Shown here piece after piece: positions 1 to 6,309 of a stretch of DNA of 15,433 nucleotides (position 1 is its first letter; every line of letters begins with the position of its first letter). The translations under genes and the position numbers were made by a program. This stretch comes from DASYSA01 sp036003885. GTDB lineage: Bacteria > Acidobacteriota > Blastocatellia > UBA7656. The notes under the pieces were generated by a model. The model made no database searches. It had not been told where the DNA came from and saw only the letters and a list, made by a program, of their open reading frames with translations. Location of the stretch: contig DASYSA010000606.1 of NCBI GenBank assembly GCA_036003885.1, positions 1 to 15,433 on the forward strand, read 5' to 3'.

Positions 1-131
1 GCCGACAGGATCGTCGCCAGAAGCAACTCGAGCGGATTCGAATGATTGAGGCTGCATTTCGCATCAGGATACTCTTTCTTGAGCAATCGGATGATCTTGA
101 GGACTCTCTTCTTCTCTTCAGATGCTGCCAC
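1..131 (-). CDS. nth: Endonuclease III (N-terminal part, cut by window edge)
   Basis: Reading the minus strand from a GTG at 131 gives about 43 residues, including KKRVLKIIRLLKKEYPDAKC and then NPLELLLATILSA. This matches the start of endonuclease III, the helix-hairpin-helix DNA glycosylase/AP lyase that removes oxidised pyrimidines in base-excision repair: a first helix, then the conserved N-P/F-x-E-L-L-x-A-x-x-L-S-A segment. The catalytic Lys, catalytic Asp and the iron-sulfur cysteines lie beyond the window. Start choice: an in-frame TGA at 141-143 limits the choice to GTG at 137 or GTG at 131. The GTG at 131 has GAGAGG at a better distance, so I prefer it. The gene lies downstream of pepP on the same strand, separated by a heptamer-repeat array. 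Identity rests on the N-terminus only. Confidence 0.82.
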   Translation of the reverse strand, partial: MAASEEKKRVLKIIRLLKKEYPDAKCSLNHSNPLELLLATILS

Positions 132-143
132 ATTCACCTCTCA

Positions 144-259
144 GTTCGTTGCTCGTTGCTCGTTTCTCGTTTCTCGTTGCTCGTTTTTGAGTCGCGTAAG
201 TCCAAACCAGATCAAAGAAAGAGAGACCAGCGGCAAACGAGCAACGAGCAACGAGAAAC
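144..259. repeat. Heptamer array A, inverted-repeat arms
   Basis: The left arm (144-187) is a run of 7-nt units of the form GTTGCTC/GTTTCTC. The right arm (235-259) is the reverse complement of the same kind of run. The sequence at 163-187 pairs with the whole right arm at 24 of 25 positions, with a 47-nt spacer that carries no clear repeat. The right arm ends one base before the pepP stop codon. A transcript leaving pepP could fold into a long stem here, so it may act as a terminator or RNA 3' end. There is no clear T-tract. Confidence 0.85.
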
Positions 260-260
260 T

Positions 261-1562
261 TTAAGTTTTCATTGCTTCTTCAATCTCTTCAAAGGTCTTT
301 GGAACGCCGGCAGACAAAACTTCGTTACCCCCCGTCGTGACGAGCACGTCATCCTCGATTCGGATACCAATTCCGCGGTAACGCGGCTCAACTCCTTCCG
401 CGTCCGTCGCGATGTAGAGACCCGGCTCAACGGTCATCACCATTCCTGGTTCGAGCTTCCGCCATTCGTCACCCACTTTGTACGGGCCGGCATCGTGTAC
501 ATCCATTCCGAGCCAATGGCTGGTGCGGTGCATGTAGAACTTCTTGAACTTCTCCTCCTTGATCAACGCCTCGAGGTCGCCTTTCAGAAGTCCGAATCTC
601 ACCAGCCCCTCCGTCAGTATCCGAACGGCCCGGTTATGCGGGTCGATGAAAGTTCCGCCCGGCCTCACCTCCTTGATTGCTTCGAGCTGAGCTTCCAGCA
701 CCAGCCCGTATAGCTGCTCCTGTTCCGGGGTGAAGCTGCCGTTCGCCGGCAGAGTCCTGGTTACATCCCCGGTGAAGTATCCGTACTCAGCGCCTGCATC
801 GATGAGTACCAGATCACGGTCCGTAATCTGGCGGCGGTTCGACGTATGATGCAGCACGGTCGCGTTAGGACCTGATGCAACAATGGGCGGGTACCCGTGC
901 CTCGGGCTGCCGCTTTTGCGAAAGACGTAGCTCAACGCGGCTTCGACCTCATACTCATACGCCCCCGGCTTTATCGCACGCATCGCCGCCAGGTGACCCT
1001 CGCAGGTAATTTCCACGGCGCGGCGCAGCAGTCCGAGATCGCTTTCGGTCTTGATCAGGCGCATCTCGTGAAGCATCTCGGCAGGATCGATGACTGCATT
1101 GGGCCCAGAGCCGTTGCGCTGGCGCTCGCGCTGAAACCTCCGCATCAGCCCTATCAATCGTTCATCGAAGGTGGGATCAGCCCCGAAGCGGTAATAGATT
1201 CGGTCTGCATTCTCGACCAGCTTCGGCAACTCCTCGTCTATCTTGTCGATTGTGAAGGCCGCATCCGCGCCGAAGTCTCGGACGGCCCCTTCCTCGCCTG
1301 AACGAAAGCCTGTCCATATCTCACGCTCGCGATCCCTGGGCTGGACGAAGAGCACGAAGCGATGCTGGGGATGTCCGGGCGCAAGCACGGCGACCGCTCC
1401 CGGTTCTTCGAAACCTGTCAGGTAGTAGAAGTCGGTGTCCTGACGGTACTCGTGGTCGACGTCGGCGTTGCGAACCGCGGTTGGCGCGCTCGGGAACATC
1501 CCCACGCCCCCGCTGATCCGCCGCATGAACTCTTCACGCCTTTCTTTGGGCCGGTTTGTCAT
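261..1562 (-). CDS. pepP: Xaa-Pro aminopeptidase (M24 family, PepP type)
   Basis: The 433-residue protein has an N-terminal AMP_N domain (about 8-130, with the typical YRQDTDFYYLTGF segment at 39-51) and a C-terminal pita-bread M24 domain (about 170-425). It removes an N-terminal residue preceding proline, in the cytoplasm, with two divalent metals. The expected metal ligands are visible: D255 in LIDAGAEY, D266 in GDVTR, H349 in SHWLGMDVHD, E379 in TVEPGLYI and E403 in IEDD. The substrate-site histidines H238 (LHHTSN) and H356 are also present. Length is normal for E. coli PepP-like enzymes. I chose the ATG at 1562 because RREEFMRRI aligns with the N-terminus of PepP. Earlier in-frame codons run through repeat DNA. 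No Shine-Dalgarno is visible because the heptamer repeat begins four bases upstream. The gene is divergent from the polymerase gene and is bracketed by repeat arrays on both sides. Confidence 0.93.
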   Translation of the reverse strand: MTNRPKERREEFMRRISGGVGMFPSAPTAVRNADVDHEYRQDTDFYYLTGFEEPGAVAVLAPGHPQHRFVLFVQPRDREREIWTGFRSGEEGAVRDFGADAAFTIDKIDEELPKLVENADRIYYRFGADPTFDERLIGLMRRFQRERQRNGSGPNAVIDPAEMLHEMRLIKTESDLGLLRRAVEITCEGHLAAMRAIKPGAYEYEVEAALSYVFRKSGSPRHGYPPIVASGPNATVLHHTSNRRQITDRDLVLIDAGAEYGYFTGDVTRTLPANGSFTPEQEQLYGLVLEAQLEAIKEVRPGGTFIDPHNRAVRILTEGLVRFGLLKGDLEALIKEEKFKKFYMHRTSHWLGMDVHDAGPYKVGDEWRKLEPGMVMTVEPGLYIATDAEGVEPRYRGIGIRIEDDVLVTTGGNEVLSAGVPKTFEEIEEAMKT

Positions 1563-1565
1563 GGG

Positions 1566-1663
1566 AATTTCGAATTGCGAATTGCGAATTTCGAATTTGT
1601 AATGCAACAGCGTGAACAGTAGACTCCAATATCCGGCAATTCGCAATTCGAAATTCGAAATTA
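1566..1663. repeat. Heptamer array B in the divergent pepP/polymerase spacer
   Basis: The left arm (1566-1598) is built of GAATTTC and GAATTGC units. The right arm (about 1638-1663) is an inverted copy of the same pattern. The arms are separated by about 40 nt of ordinary sequence. Each arm occupies the place where the leader and Shine-Dalgarno of the flanking gene would be: pepP starts at 1562 and the polymerase at 1670. Any promoter for the two divergent genes has to lie inside or between the arms. I could not assign one with confidence. Confidence 0.85.
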
Positions 1664-1669
1664 GAGTAA

Positions 1670-3421
1670 GTGAGCACTACGCCCCACAGCATAATCTCCA
1701 CGGGACGAGCCCTCGACGAAGCCATGGCTGAACTCTGTCAGCCTCAAGTCCTCGGGGTGGACACGGAGACAACCGGGCTTGATCCGTTTCGCAGCCGTGT
1801 CCGGTTGATCCAGATCGCGACTCACGATCACAGCTTTGTGATTGACCTGTTTCAGGTCCCCGCGCTCGACGACGACAGACTGCGGAACCTGTTGTCGTCG
1901 CCCCGGCCAATCAAGGTGTTTCACAATGCGAAGTTTGATTTGAAGATGTTGCTTCACCATTTCGACCTCGAGGTGCATGGAATCTTCGACACTCTTCTCG
2001 CGAGCCAGCTAATCGGCCTGGGGGTGGTCGACGGAGGCCACAGTCTGGCGGCGGTCACCGACAGGCATTTGGGCCAGTCGGTGGACAAAACTCTTCAGAT
2101 AAGCGATTGGTCGGCGGCGCTCAGCGAGGCGCAGGTTGAGTACGCAGCCAAGGATGCCGCGCTGATGCTGCCTCTGCGCGAGAAGCTGGTTCGCAGGCTC
2201 CAGGAGTTGAACATGATCGAGGTCGCCAAGATTGAGTTCGACTGCGTTCTTCCCGTTGCCGCGATGGAGATCGCCGGCGTCGCGATTGACCAGCAATGCT
2301 GGCGCAGGCTGATGACCGACGTCGAGCGCGCCCACAAGGTTCTTTCGGCCGATCTCAAGGGAGAACTTGCGGCGGGCATTCAACAGCTCACGCTCTTTGG
2401 CGAGCCGGAGATCAACCTCGACAGCCCAAGCCAGGTGGTCGAAACGCTCGCACGCATGGGCATCAACGTTGAAGGAACTCGAAGCTGGCAACTTCAGGCT
2501 CTGGCGAGAGAACATTCTGTAATAGCGAAACTTCTCGAGTATCGCGCTGTACAAAAGGCCCTCTCCAGCTATGGCACGACGCTGTTGGAGCATGTCAATC
2601 CGGTGACCGGACGCATCCACGCCGACTTTCATCAGATCGGCGCAACGGGCGGCCGAATGAGCTGTTCGGGTCCGAACCTGCAGCAAGTACCGAATACTCC
2701 TGAATACCGCTCCTGCTTTCGCGCTCCCTCAGGCCGCAAGCTGGTAGTCGCCGATTACTCCCAGATAGAGCTTCGAATCCTGGCGGACTGGTCTCAAGAT
2801 ACCGCGTTGGTCAAGGCGCTTGTCTCGGGGGAGGATTTGCACTGCGTCACCGCGAGCCAGATGTTCGGCATCCCTTTGGACCAGGTGTCGAAAGAACAGC
2901 GCGCGGCGGCGAAGCAACTCAACTACGGCATGATGTACGGTCTCGGCGCGCAGGGGCTGGCTGCGCGCATTGATGCGTCGGTCGAAGAATCGGAAGGTCT
3001 GATTAAGAGGTACTTCGCGGCCTACAGCGGAGTTGCAGCATGGTTACGCGAAGCGGCTGATCGGGCGGTGAGAGATAAAGAGAACCGGACGCGCTCCGGA
3101 CGTCTAATAAACTTCAGCTACGACCCAAACGACCGCTCTCAGGTCGCGGCCACTCAACGGCTTGGCAAGAATGCGCCCATTCAGGGGTCGTCGGCCGATA
3201 TAACCAAGCGCGCACTAGCTCTCCTGTACGAAGCCCTTAGGGCTCTGGACGCTAAAATCGTGAACTGCATTCACGATGAGATAGTGGTCGAGGTCGCGGC
3301 GGATGAAGCCGCGGAGTGCGCGGCGGTCGTCGAGCGTGAGATGGAGGAGGCGGCGCGCGAGTTCATTCGCAGCGTGCCGGTTACCGTCGACACGGTGATA
3401 GGCGATGCGTGGCTTAAGTGA
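1670..3421 (+). CDS. polA: Short DNA polymerase I (3'-5' exonuclease plus family-A polymerase, no 5' nuclease)
   Basis: The 583-residue protein carries a DEDDy-type 3'-5' exonuclease domain (about 20-175): D31 and E33 in DTETTGLDP, D90 in HNAKFDLK, and Y158/D162 in YAAKDAAL. A full family-A polymerase domain follows (about 290-583): motif A D362 in ADYSQIELR, motif B R411/K415/Y419/Y423, and motif C H535-D536-E537 in CIHDEIV. All catalytic residues are present, so both proofreading and synthesis are expected. The roughly 300-residue 5' flap-nuclease domain of classical PolA is absent. The 5'-nuclease must be a separate gene, or a full-length PolA exists elsewhere. O-helix residue 419 is tyrosine where E. 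coli and Taq have phenylalanine. Start: GTG 1670 is the first possible start after an in-frame TAA at 1667-1669. It has no good Shine-Dalgarno, and ATG 1724 is an alternative. The symbol is used for the family only. Confidence 0.93.
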   Translation: MSTTPHSIISTGRALDEAMAELCQPQVLGVDTETTGLDPFRSRVRLIQIATHDHSFVIDLFQVPALDDDRLRNLLSSPRPIKVFHNAKFDLKMLLHHFDLEVHGIFDTLLASQLIGLGVVDGGHSLAAVTDRHLGQSVDKTLQISDWSAALSEAQVEYAAKDAALMLPLREKLVRRLQELNMIEVAKIEFDCVLPVAAMEIAGVAIDQQCWRRLMTDVERAHKVLSADLKGELAAGIQQLTLFGEPEINLDSPSQVVETLARMGINVEGTRSWQLQALAREHSVIAKLLEYRAVQKALSSYGTTLLEHVNPVTGRIHADFHQIGATGGRMSCSGPNLQQVPNTPEYRSCFRAPSGRKLVVADYSQIELRILADWSQDTALVKALVSGEDLHCVTASQMFGIPLDQVSKEQRAAAKQLNYGMMYGLGAQGLAARIDASVEESEGLIKRYFAAYSGVAAWLREAADRAVRDKENRTRSGRLINFSYDPNDRSQVAATQRLGKNAPIQGSSADITKRALALLYEALRALDAKIVNCIHDEIVVEVAADEAAECAAVVEREMEEAAREFIRSVPVTVDTVIGDAWLK

Positions 3422-3427
3422 TAGGAA

Positions 3428-3468
3428 AAATTCGAATTTCGAATTTCGAATTTCGAATTTCGAAATTC
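3428..3468. repeat. Heptamer array C between convergent genes
   Basis: This is a direct run of GAATTTC units (at least four, period 7), starting six bases after the polymerase stop codon. It ends inside the TGA stop (complement of 3467-3469) of the convergent gene. Because GAATTC-like units are nearly self-complementary, either strand could fold into a short hairpin. The position suits a bidirectional 3'-end element, but no classical GC stem plus T-tract is present. Confidence 0.85.
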
Positions 3469-4477
3469 ACTTGAGATGTCGCTGGGCTTCGGCTGTCCAC
3501 TTGGCGTCCGGCGAAACCTTTATGAACGTCTCGAAGTCTCGCCTCGCGTCCGCATTGGATTTCAGTCTCTCTTCTGCCAGCGCCAGGTTAAACAGCGCTT
3601 CGTAAAAGTCCGGCTTCTTTTCCAGCGCTTTGGTGAACGAGGTTAGTGCCGCCTCATAGTTCCCGAGCTGGAACAGCGCTACTCCCTTGTCGTTGTCGAT
3701 CTCGGCCGACTCGTTCCCGCTCGCGGCAACCTCTTCCAGTATGGTTCTCGCCCGGCTGGCGTCCCCGCTCGCGTTGCGCGCCAGATAAGCGCGTGCCAGA
3801 ATCAGTCGTTGAGCTGCAGGGGCGGAGGGCTTCTCAGCAGCCTTCAGTTTGGAAAACACGCGTTCGAAGTGGAGATTGTTATCGCCGGCGCTTTCGCTTT
3901 CGCTATTCCCACGCGTGGACGAATGGGGCGAGTACTCAAACCCTCCCGAAATGCGAACTTCTGTTCGTCGCTCGGTCTTCATCGCATCACCCAGCGCCGC
4001 CATAGCGACTTGTTCCATCCTGTCCGGTTTGATGAACCAGGAGAGGGAGGCAATGACGGCCAGGGTTGCGACGGCAGCGGCAAGTGCGAGGCGTGGCAGG
4101 GATATGAAAAAGCCTTCCCTTTTGAGGTCTCTTTCTGTGGAGCGCTCGTTCTGGCCGTGCTGGAAATCATCCTCCTTGATCATGGTGAGCACCTTCGCAG
4201 ATTGCATCATGACCGATGCGTCATAGGGCGTCTCCATGAAAATGTCACTGCCTTGGCTGGGTTCTCTGGATGCCTTCACGAAGAGCGCCAGGAATTCGCG
4301 ACAGTCGTCGCATTCCACGAAATGGCTGTCCAACTTATGGCGGCCGTAAGCAGGGGACTTCCGCTCGAGGTAGGCCAGAACTTCGCTCTCGTCGGGACAG
4401 GCGTTCCGGCCGGATCCTGGCTCCTTCCCGGGCCGCGGCCCGCCAGCCAGAAATCGGAATAATTCGCGCACGTTCAT
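3467..4477 (-). CDS. Zinc-finger anti-sigma-like membrane protein with TPRs
   Basis: The 336-residue protein has three parts. The N-terminal head (about 20-70) has C27 and then H52-x3-C56-x2-C59, the spacing of zinc-binding anti-sigma (zf-HC2/ZAS) domains. A hydrophobic helix (about 130-149, flanked by Arg and Lys) should span the inner membrane. The C-terminal part (about 220-336) has tetratricopeptide-like helices, clearest at 260-293 (DNDKGVALFQLGNYEAA) and 294-327. The expected topology is zinc head in the cytoplasm and TPRs outside. The likely role is holding or sensing a sigma factor, but no ECF sigma gene is next to it, so its partner is unknown. The start at ATG 4477 is supported by GGAGAG eight bases upstream. 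A longer reading to 4564 lacks such a site. The gene converges on the polymerase gene. Confidence 0.78.
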   Translation of the reverse strand: MNVRELFRFLAGGPRPGKEPGSGRNACPDESEVLAYLERKSPAYGRHKLDSHFVECDDCREFLALFVKASREPSQGSDIFMETPYDASVMMQSAKVLTMIKEDDFQHGQNERSTERDLKREGFFISLPRLALAAAVATLAVIASLSWFIKPDRMEQVAMAALGDAMKTERRTEVRISGGFEYSPHSSTRGNSESESAGDNNLHFERVFSKLKAAEKPSAPAAQRLILARAYLARNASGDASRARTILEEVAASGNESAEIDNDKGVALFQLGNYEAALTSFTKALEKKPDFYEALFNLALAEERLKSNADARRDFETFIKVSPDAKWTAEAQRHLK

Positions 4478-4537
4478 TGATTTTACTCTCCGAAAATATC
4501 TGGAGCGCCACTGCTGCAGAAAGGTCCAAAGGTACGA

Positions 4538-4588
4538 CCTGGATCTTGTTCCGTCGCTCTGCAATCGTTCAATCCAAGCCTGGATCTT
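4538..4588. repeat. Paired 11-bp direct repeats upstream of the anti-sigma-like gene
   Basis: CCTGGATCTTG occurs at 4538-4548 and again at 4579-4588/9, with starts 41 bases apart (about four helical turns). They lie about 60-110 bp upstream of the start at 4477. The spacing would place two bound proteins on one face of the DNA, so an operator pair is possible. It could also be chance. Confidence 0.3.
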
Positions 4589-4697
4589 GCTGAGCGACCC
4601 GCCCCAAGAGGATTCTTTCTAGTATCCCTCCAACAGGATAGACGCAAAGGCCTGTCGGAGTAATGCATTATTTTCCTGACTGATAGACGATTAGGGC

Positions 4698-4733
4698 GTG
4701 CTGAAACCCGCTAGGTACGTTTGGTTTCAGCAC
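4698..4733 (-). terminator. 11-bp inverted repeat at the end of the small membrane-protein gene
   Basis: GTGCTGAAACC at 4698-4708 is perfectly complementary to GGTTTCAGCAC at 4723-4733, with a 14-nt loop. In the minus-strand transcript the first arm lies in the last codons and the TAG stop (4711-4713) sits in the loop. No T-tract follows, so intrinsic termination is doubtful. An RNA-end stabiliser or a Rho-assisted terminator fits as well. Confidence 0.45.
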
Positions 4734-4950
4734 ATGCCTTCGAACAGAACTCTTTGTTTCCCAGGACAAGTGCCCTCGTCTCCGCAACGAAAGTACCGCA
4801 TGATTCGCACCTCACCATCTGAGATGTCCTTTTGCCGGCAACGTGAAGCCTCGGGCGAGACTCTCCAGGGCGACCGCCCAGAAACTTCCGGATGAACCGA
4901 ATCACGAAGTACGCGATGATGCTATAGAAGATGAGCCTGATGAGTGACAT
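4711..4950 (-). CDS. Small membrane protein with four-cysteine zinc-binding tail
   Basis: The protein has 79 residues. Residues 3-23 form a hydrophobic helix rich in Ile, Phe and Tyr, followed by the basic stretch RFIRKFLGG. The C-terminal part holds C48-x2-C51 and C69-x3-C73 in the context MVRCESCG ... EFCSKAC. This pattern suggests a small zinc knuckle and resembles the short PP0621-type membrane proteins found beside housekeeping genes in many Gram-negatives. Function is unknown. The start at ATG 4950 follows a possible TTG at 4953, which is less likely. The preceding TPR gene stops only 13 bases upstream on the same strand, so the two are probably co-transcribed. Family assignment is by eye. 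Confidence 0.7.
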   Translation of the reverse strand: MSLIRLIFYSIIAYFVIRFIRKFLGGRPGESRPRLHVAGKRTSQMVRCESCGTFVAETRALVLGNKEFCSKACAETKRT

Positions 4951-4963
4951 CAAATATCACGAG

Positions 4964-5674
4964 CTACTCTTTCGGCACCGACACCGCTTTACCTGCTTTG
5001 AGATCGGAGACCATATTCTGTAGCTGAGGGAGTCTCGTGTTTCCTGGCTCCGCCTGCTTTAAACGAGATATGGCATCATCTGCGCCACGGACGTCTTTCT
5101 TCAGCGCATAAGCCTCTGTGAGGTGCTCGAGCGCATGTGCGTTTTTTGGATCCAGGTTCAGGGCGCGTTGGATCTCCACTATGGCCTTATCGGGGTTTGG
5201 CGGCTGGCGTTCGATATATGTAGCTCCAACCTCGACATAGGCGTCCGGTATGCTCGGGTTGATTTCTGAAACTCTGCGAAACCACTTCTCCGCATCAGGA
5301 TAAGCCTTCTGATCAAAATAGTACTTTGCGATGTAGCCGCATATCCCCGCGGCCTGCTCGTCTCTGGGATTAACCTCAATTGCTTTGATCAGATATTCGA
5401 CCGCTTCCTTCGTTCTGCCAATTGAATCGTAGGCGCTGGCCGCCGCGATTTGAGCGTTGAAGTCTTTCGGGTTCTGCTTTGCCCTGTCCATCACCTCTTT
5501 GATCTGGCCCATCATTGCTTTCTGGTTGTCCCCGCCGGGAGCCCCCGCAGCAGTTGCGCCTGAAGTCGAGGACGAAACGGCGTTCCTTTTGTTGTAGTCA
5601 CGGGTCCAGATGAAGCTCACAATAAATCCGAGCATGAGACCGATCAAACCAAAAAGTAATCGCTTTGTATTCAC
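4964..5674 (-). CDS. Membrane-anchored TPR protein
   Basis: The 236-residue protein has one N-terminal TM segment (about 5-23, LLFGLIGLMLGFIVSFIW). A low-complexity Ser/Ala/Gly linker (about 32-50) follows, then four TPR units at roughly 71-104, 107-140, 143-177 and 179-212, each with the usual small and aromatic positions and N-P-x-(D/S) turns. The layout resembles the TPR domain of CcmH/CycH-type or generic periplasmic scaffold proteins. No cytochrome-maturation gene is nearby, so I give no pathway. The start is GTG 5674, backed by GGAGA six bases upstream. The longer in-frame reading to 5713 would run into the 26-bp inverted repeat and has no ribosome site. It is followed directly by the four-cysteine membrane protein. 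Confidence 0.8.
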   Translation of the reverse strand: MNTKRLLFGLIGLMLGFIVSFIWTRDYNKRNAVSSSTSGATAAGAPGGDNQKAMMGQIKEVMDRAKQNPKDFNAQIAAASAYDSIGRTKEAVEYLIKAIEVNPRDEQAAGICGYIAKYYFDQKAYPDAEKWFRRVSEINPSIPDAYVEVGATYIERQPPNPDKAIVEIQRALNLDPKNAHALEHLTEAYALKKDVRGADDAISRLKQAEPGNTRLPQLQNMVSDLKAGKAVSVPKE

Positions 5675-5700
5675 AGTGTGTCTCCGGGAATCCAGAGTCG

Positions 5701-5766
5701 CCTGGGTACGCACGCTTCCAGCGTGCCCGTCCGGAAGCCAGCACGCTGGAAGCGTGCGTACCCAGG
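5701..5766. repeat. Perfect 26-bp inverted repeat with nested hairpins
   Basis: The left arm (5701-5726) begins CCTGGGTACGCACGCTTCC and the right arm (5741-5766) is its exact reverse complement, with a 14-nt loop. Each arm also contains GCACGCT-GGA-AGCGTGC (or its complement), which can fold by itself, so a cruciform or clover-like structure is possible. It lies between rnpB and the TPR gene, ending 27 bases upstream of the TPR start. It does not share the 7-nt period of the other arrays. Confidence 0.92.
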
Positions 5767-5797
5767 CAGTCAGATTCGTTCTCCGAGTTCAGCTAGT

Positions 5798-6283
5798 ATT
5801 TGGAGTGAGTCCATAAGCCGAATTCTGTGCTCTCCCTGAAGTAGCTTGCCAGGCAAGGTTCCCTCAGATTGAGTGACGATCATTCATCTAGGCGGCGGAT
5901 TACTCCGCGCGCTCGAGCGACCTACCCGGAGGTCGTAGCATGCGAGCATGCATCGGGCGGGCAGCCCTGATGACGCCTCCCTATTTGGTCTTGCACCGCG
6001 AAGAGTTTGCCTAGCCACCGACTGTTACCAGCGGTGCTGGTGGGCTCTTACATTAAGCCCGTGGGCCCCACCGTTTCACCCATCACCTGTGCCTCGCAGT
6101 TACCCGTGAGGCCATCGGCTGGTCTGTTCTCTGTTGCACTTGTCGTCGGGTCGCCCCGCCTGGCCGTTAACCAGTTCGCTGCCCTTTGGTGTTCGGACTT
6201 TCCTCTCGCGCCGGCCACCCCGCATCTGAAATATCAGACCCGGAATCGCCTGCGCCAGCGACCGTCTCGCTCACTCCAAATAA
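5798..6283 (-). ncRNA. rnpB: RNase P RNA, bacterial class A
   Basis: This is the catalytic RNA of ribonuclease P, which trims the 5' leader from tRNA precursors. On the minus strand the conserved core GAGGAAAGTCCGAACACC lies at 6205-6188. GGGTGAAACGGTGGG, GTAAGAGCCCACC (6051-6039) and GGTAACAGTCGGTGG follow, then CAAATAGGGAGG, TAGATGAATGATCGTC (5890-5875) and finally ACAGAATTCGGCTTATGG (5828-5811). The ends pair as helix P1: TATTTGGAGTGAG at the 5' side and CTCACTCCAAATA at the 3' side, which fixes the boundaries within a few bases. The length of about 485 nt exceeds the 377 nt of E. coli, with extra sequence before the first core block and a 15-nt insert at 6052-6066. Open reading frames over this stretch are spurious. 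Confidence 0.96.
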
Positions 6284-6291
6284 CCGGGAAA

Positions 6292-6297
6292 AGTATA
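6292..6297 (-). promoter_or_regulatory. Extended -10 promoter of rnpB
   Basis: The minus strand reads TGTTATACT, an extended -10 (TGn followed by TATACT), ending at 6292. A start about seven bases later (near 6285) agrees with the 5' end of RNase P RNA predicted from helix P1. The -35 position falls near 6315-6320, at the edge of the heptamer array, and matches poorly. Confidence 0.55.
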
Positions 6298-6309
6298 ACA
6301 CAGGCGGGG

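Noticed and set aside
42..713. A 223-codon plus-strand frame
   Set aside because: It runs antisense through nth, the repeat array and pepP, so it is a by-product of codon bias.
144..3468. Heptamer arrays as a CRISPR array
   Set aside because: Units are 7 nt and contiguous, with no 25-40 nt repeats or unique spacers, and there are no cas genes.
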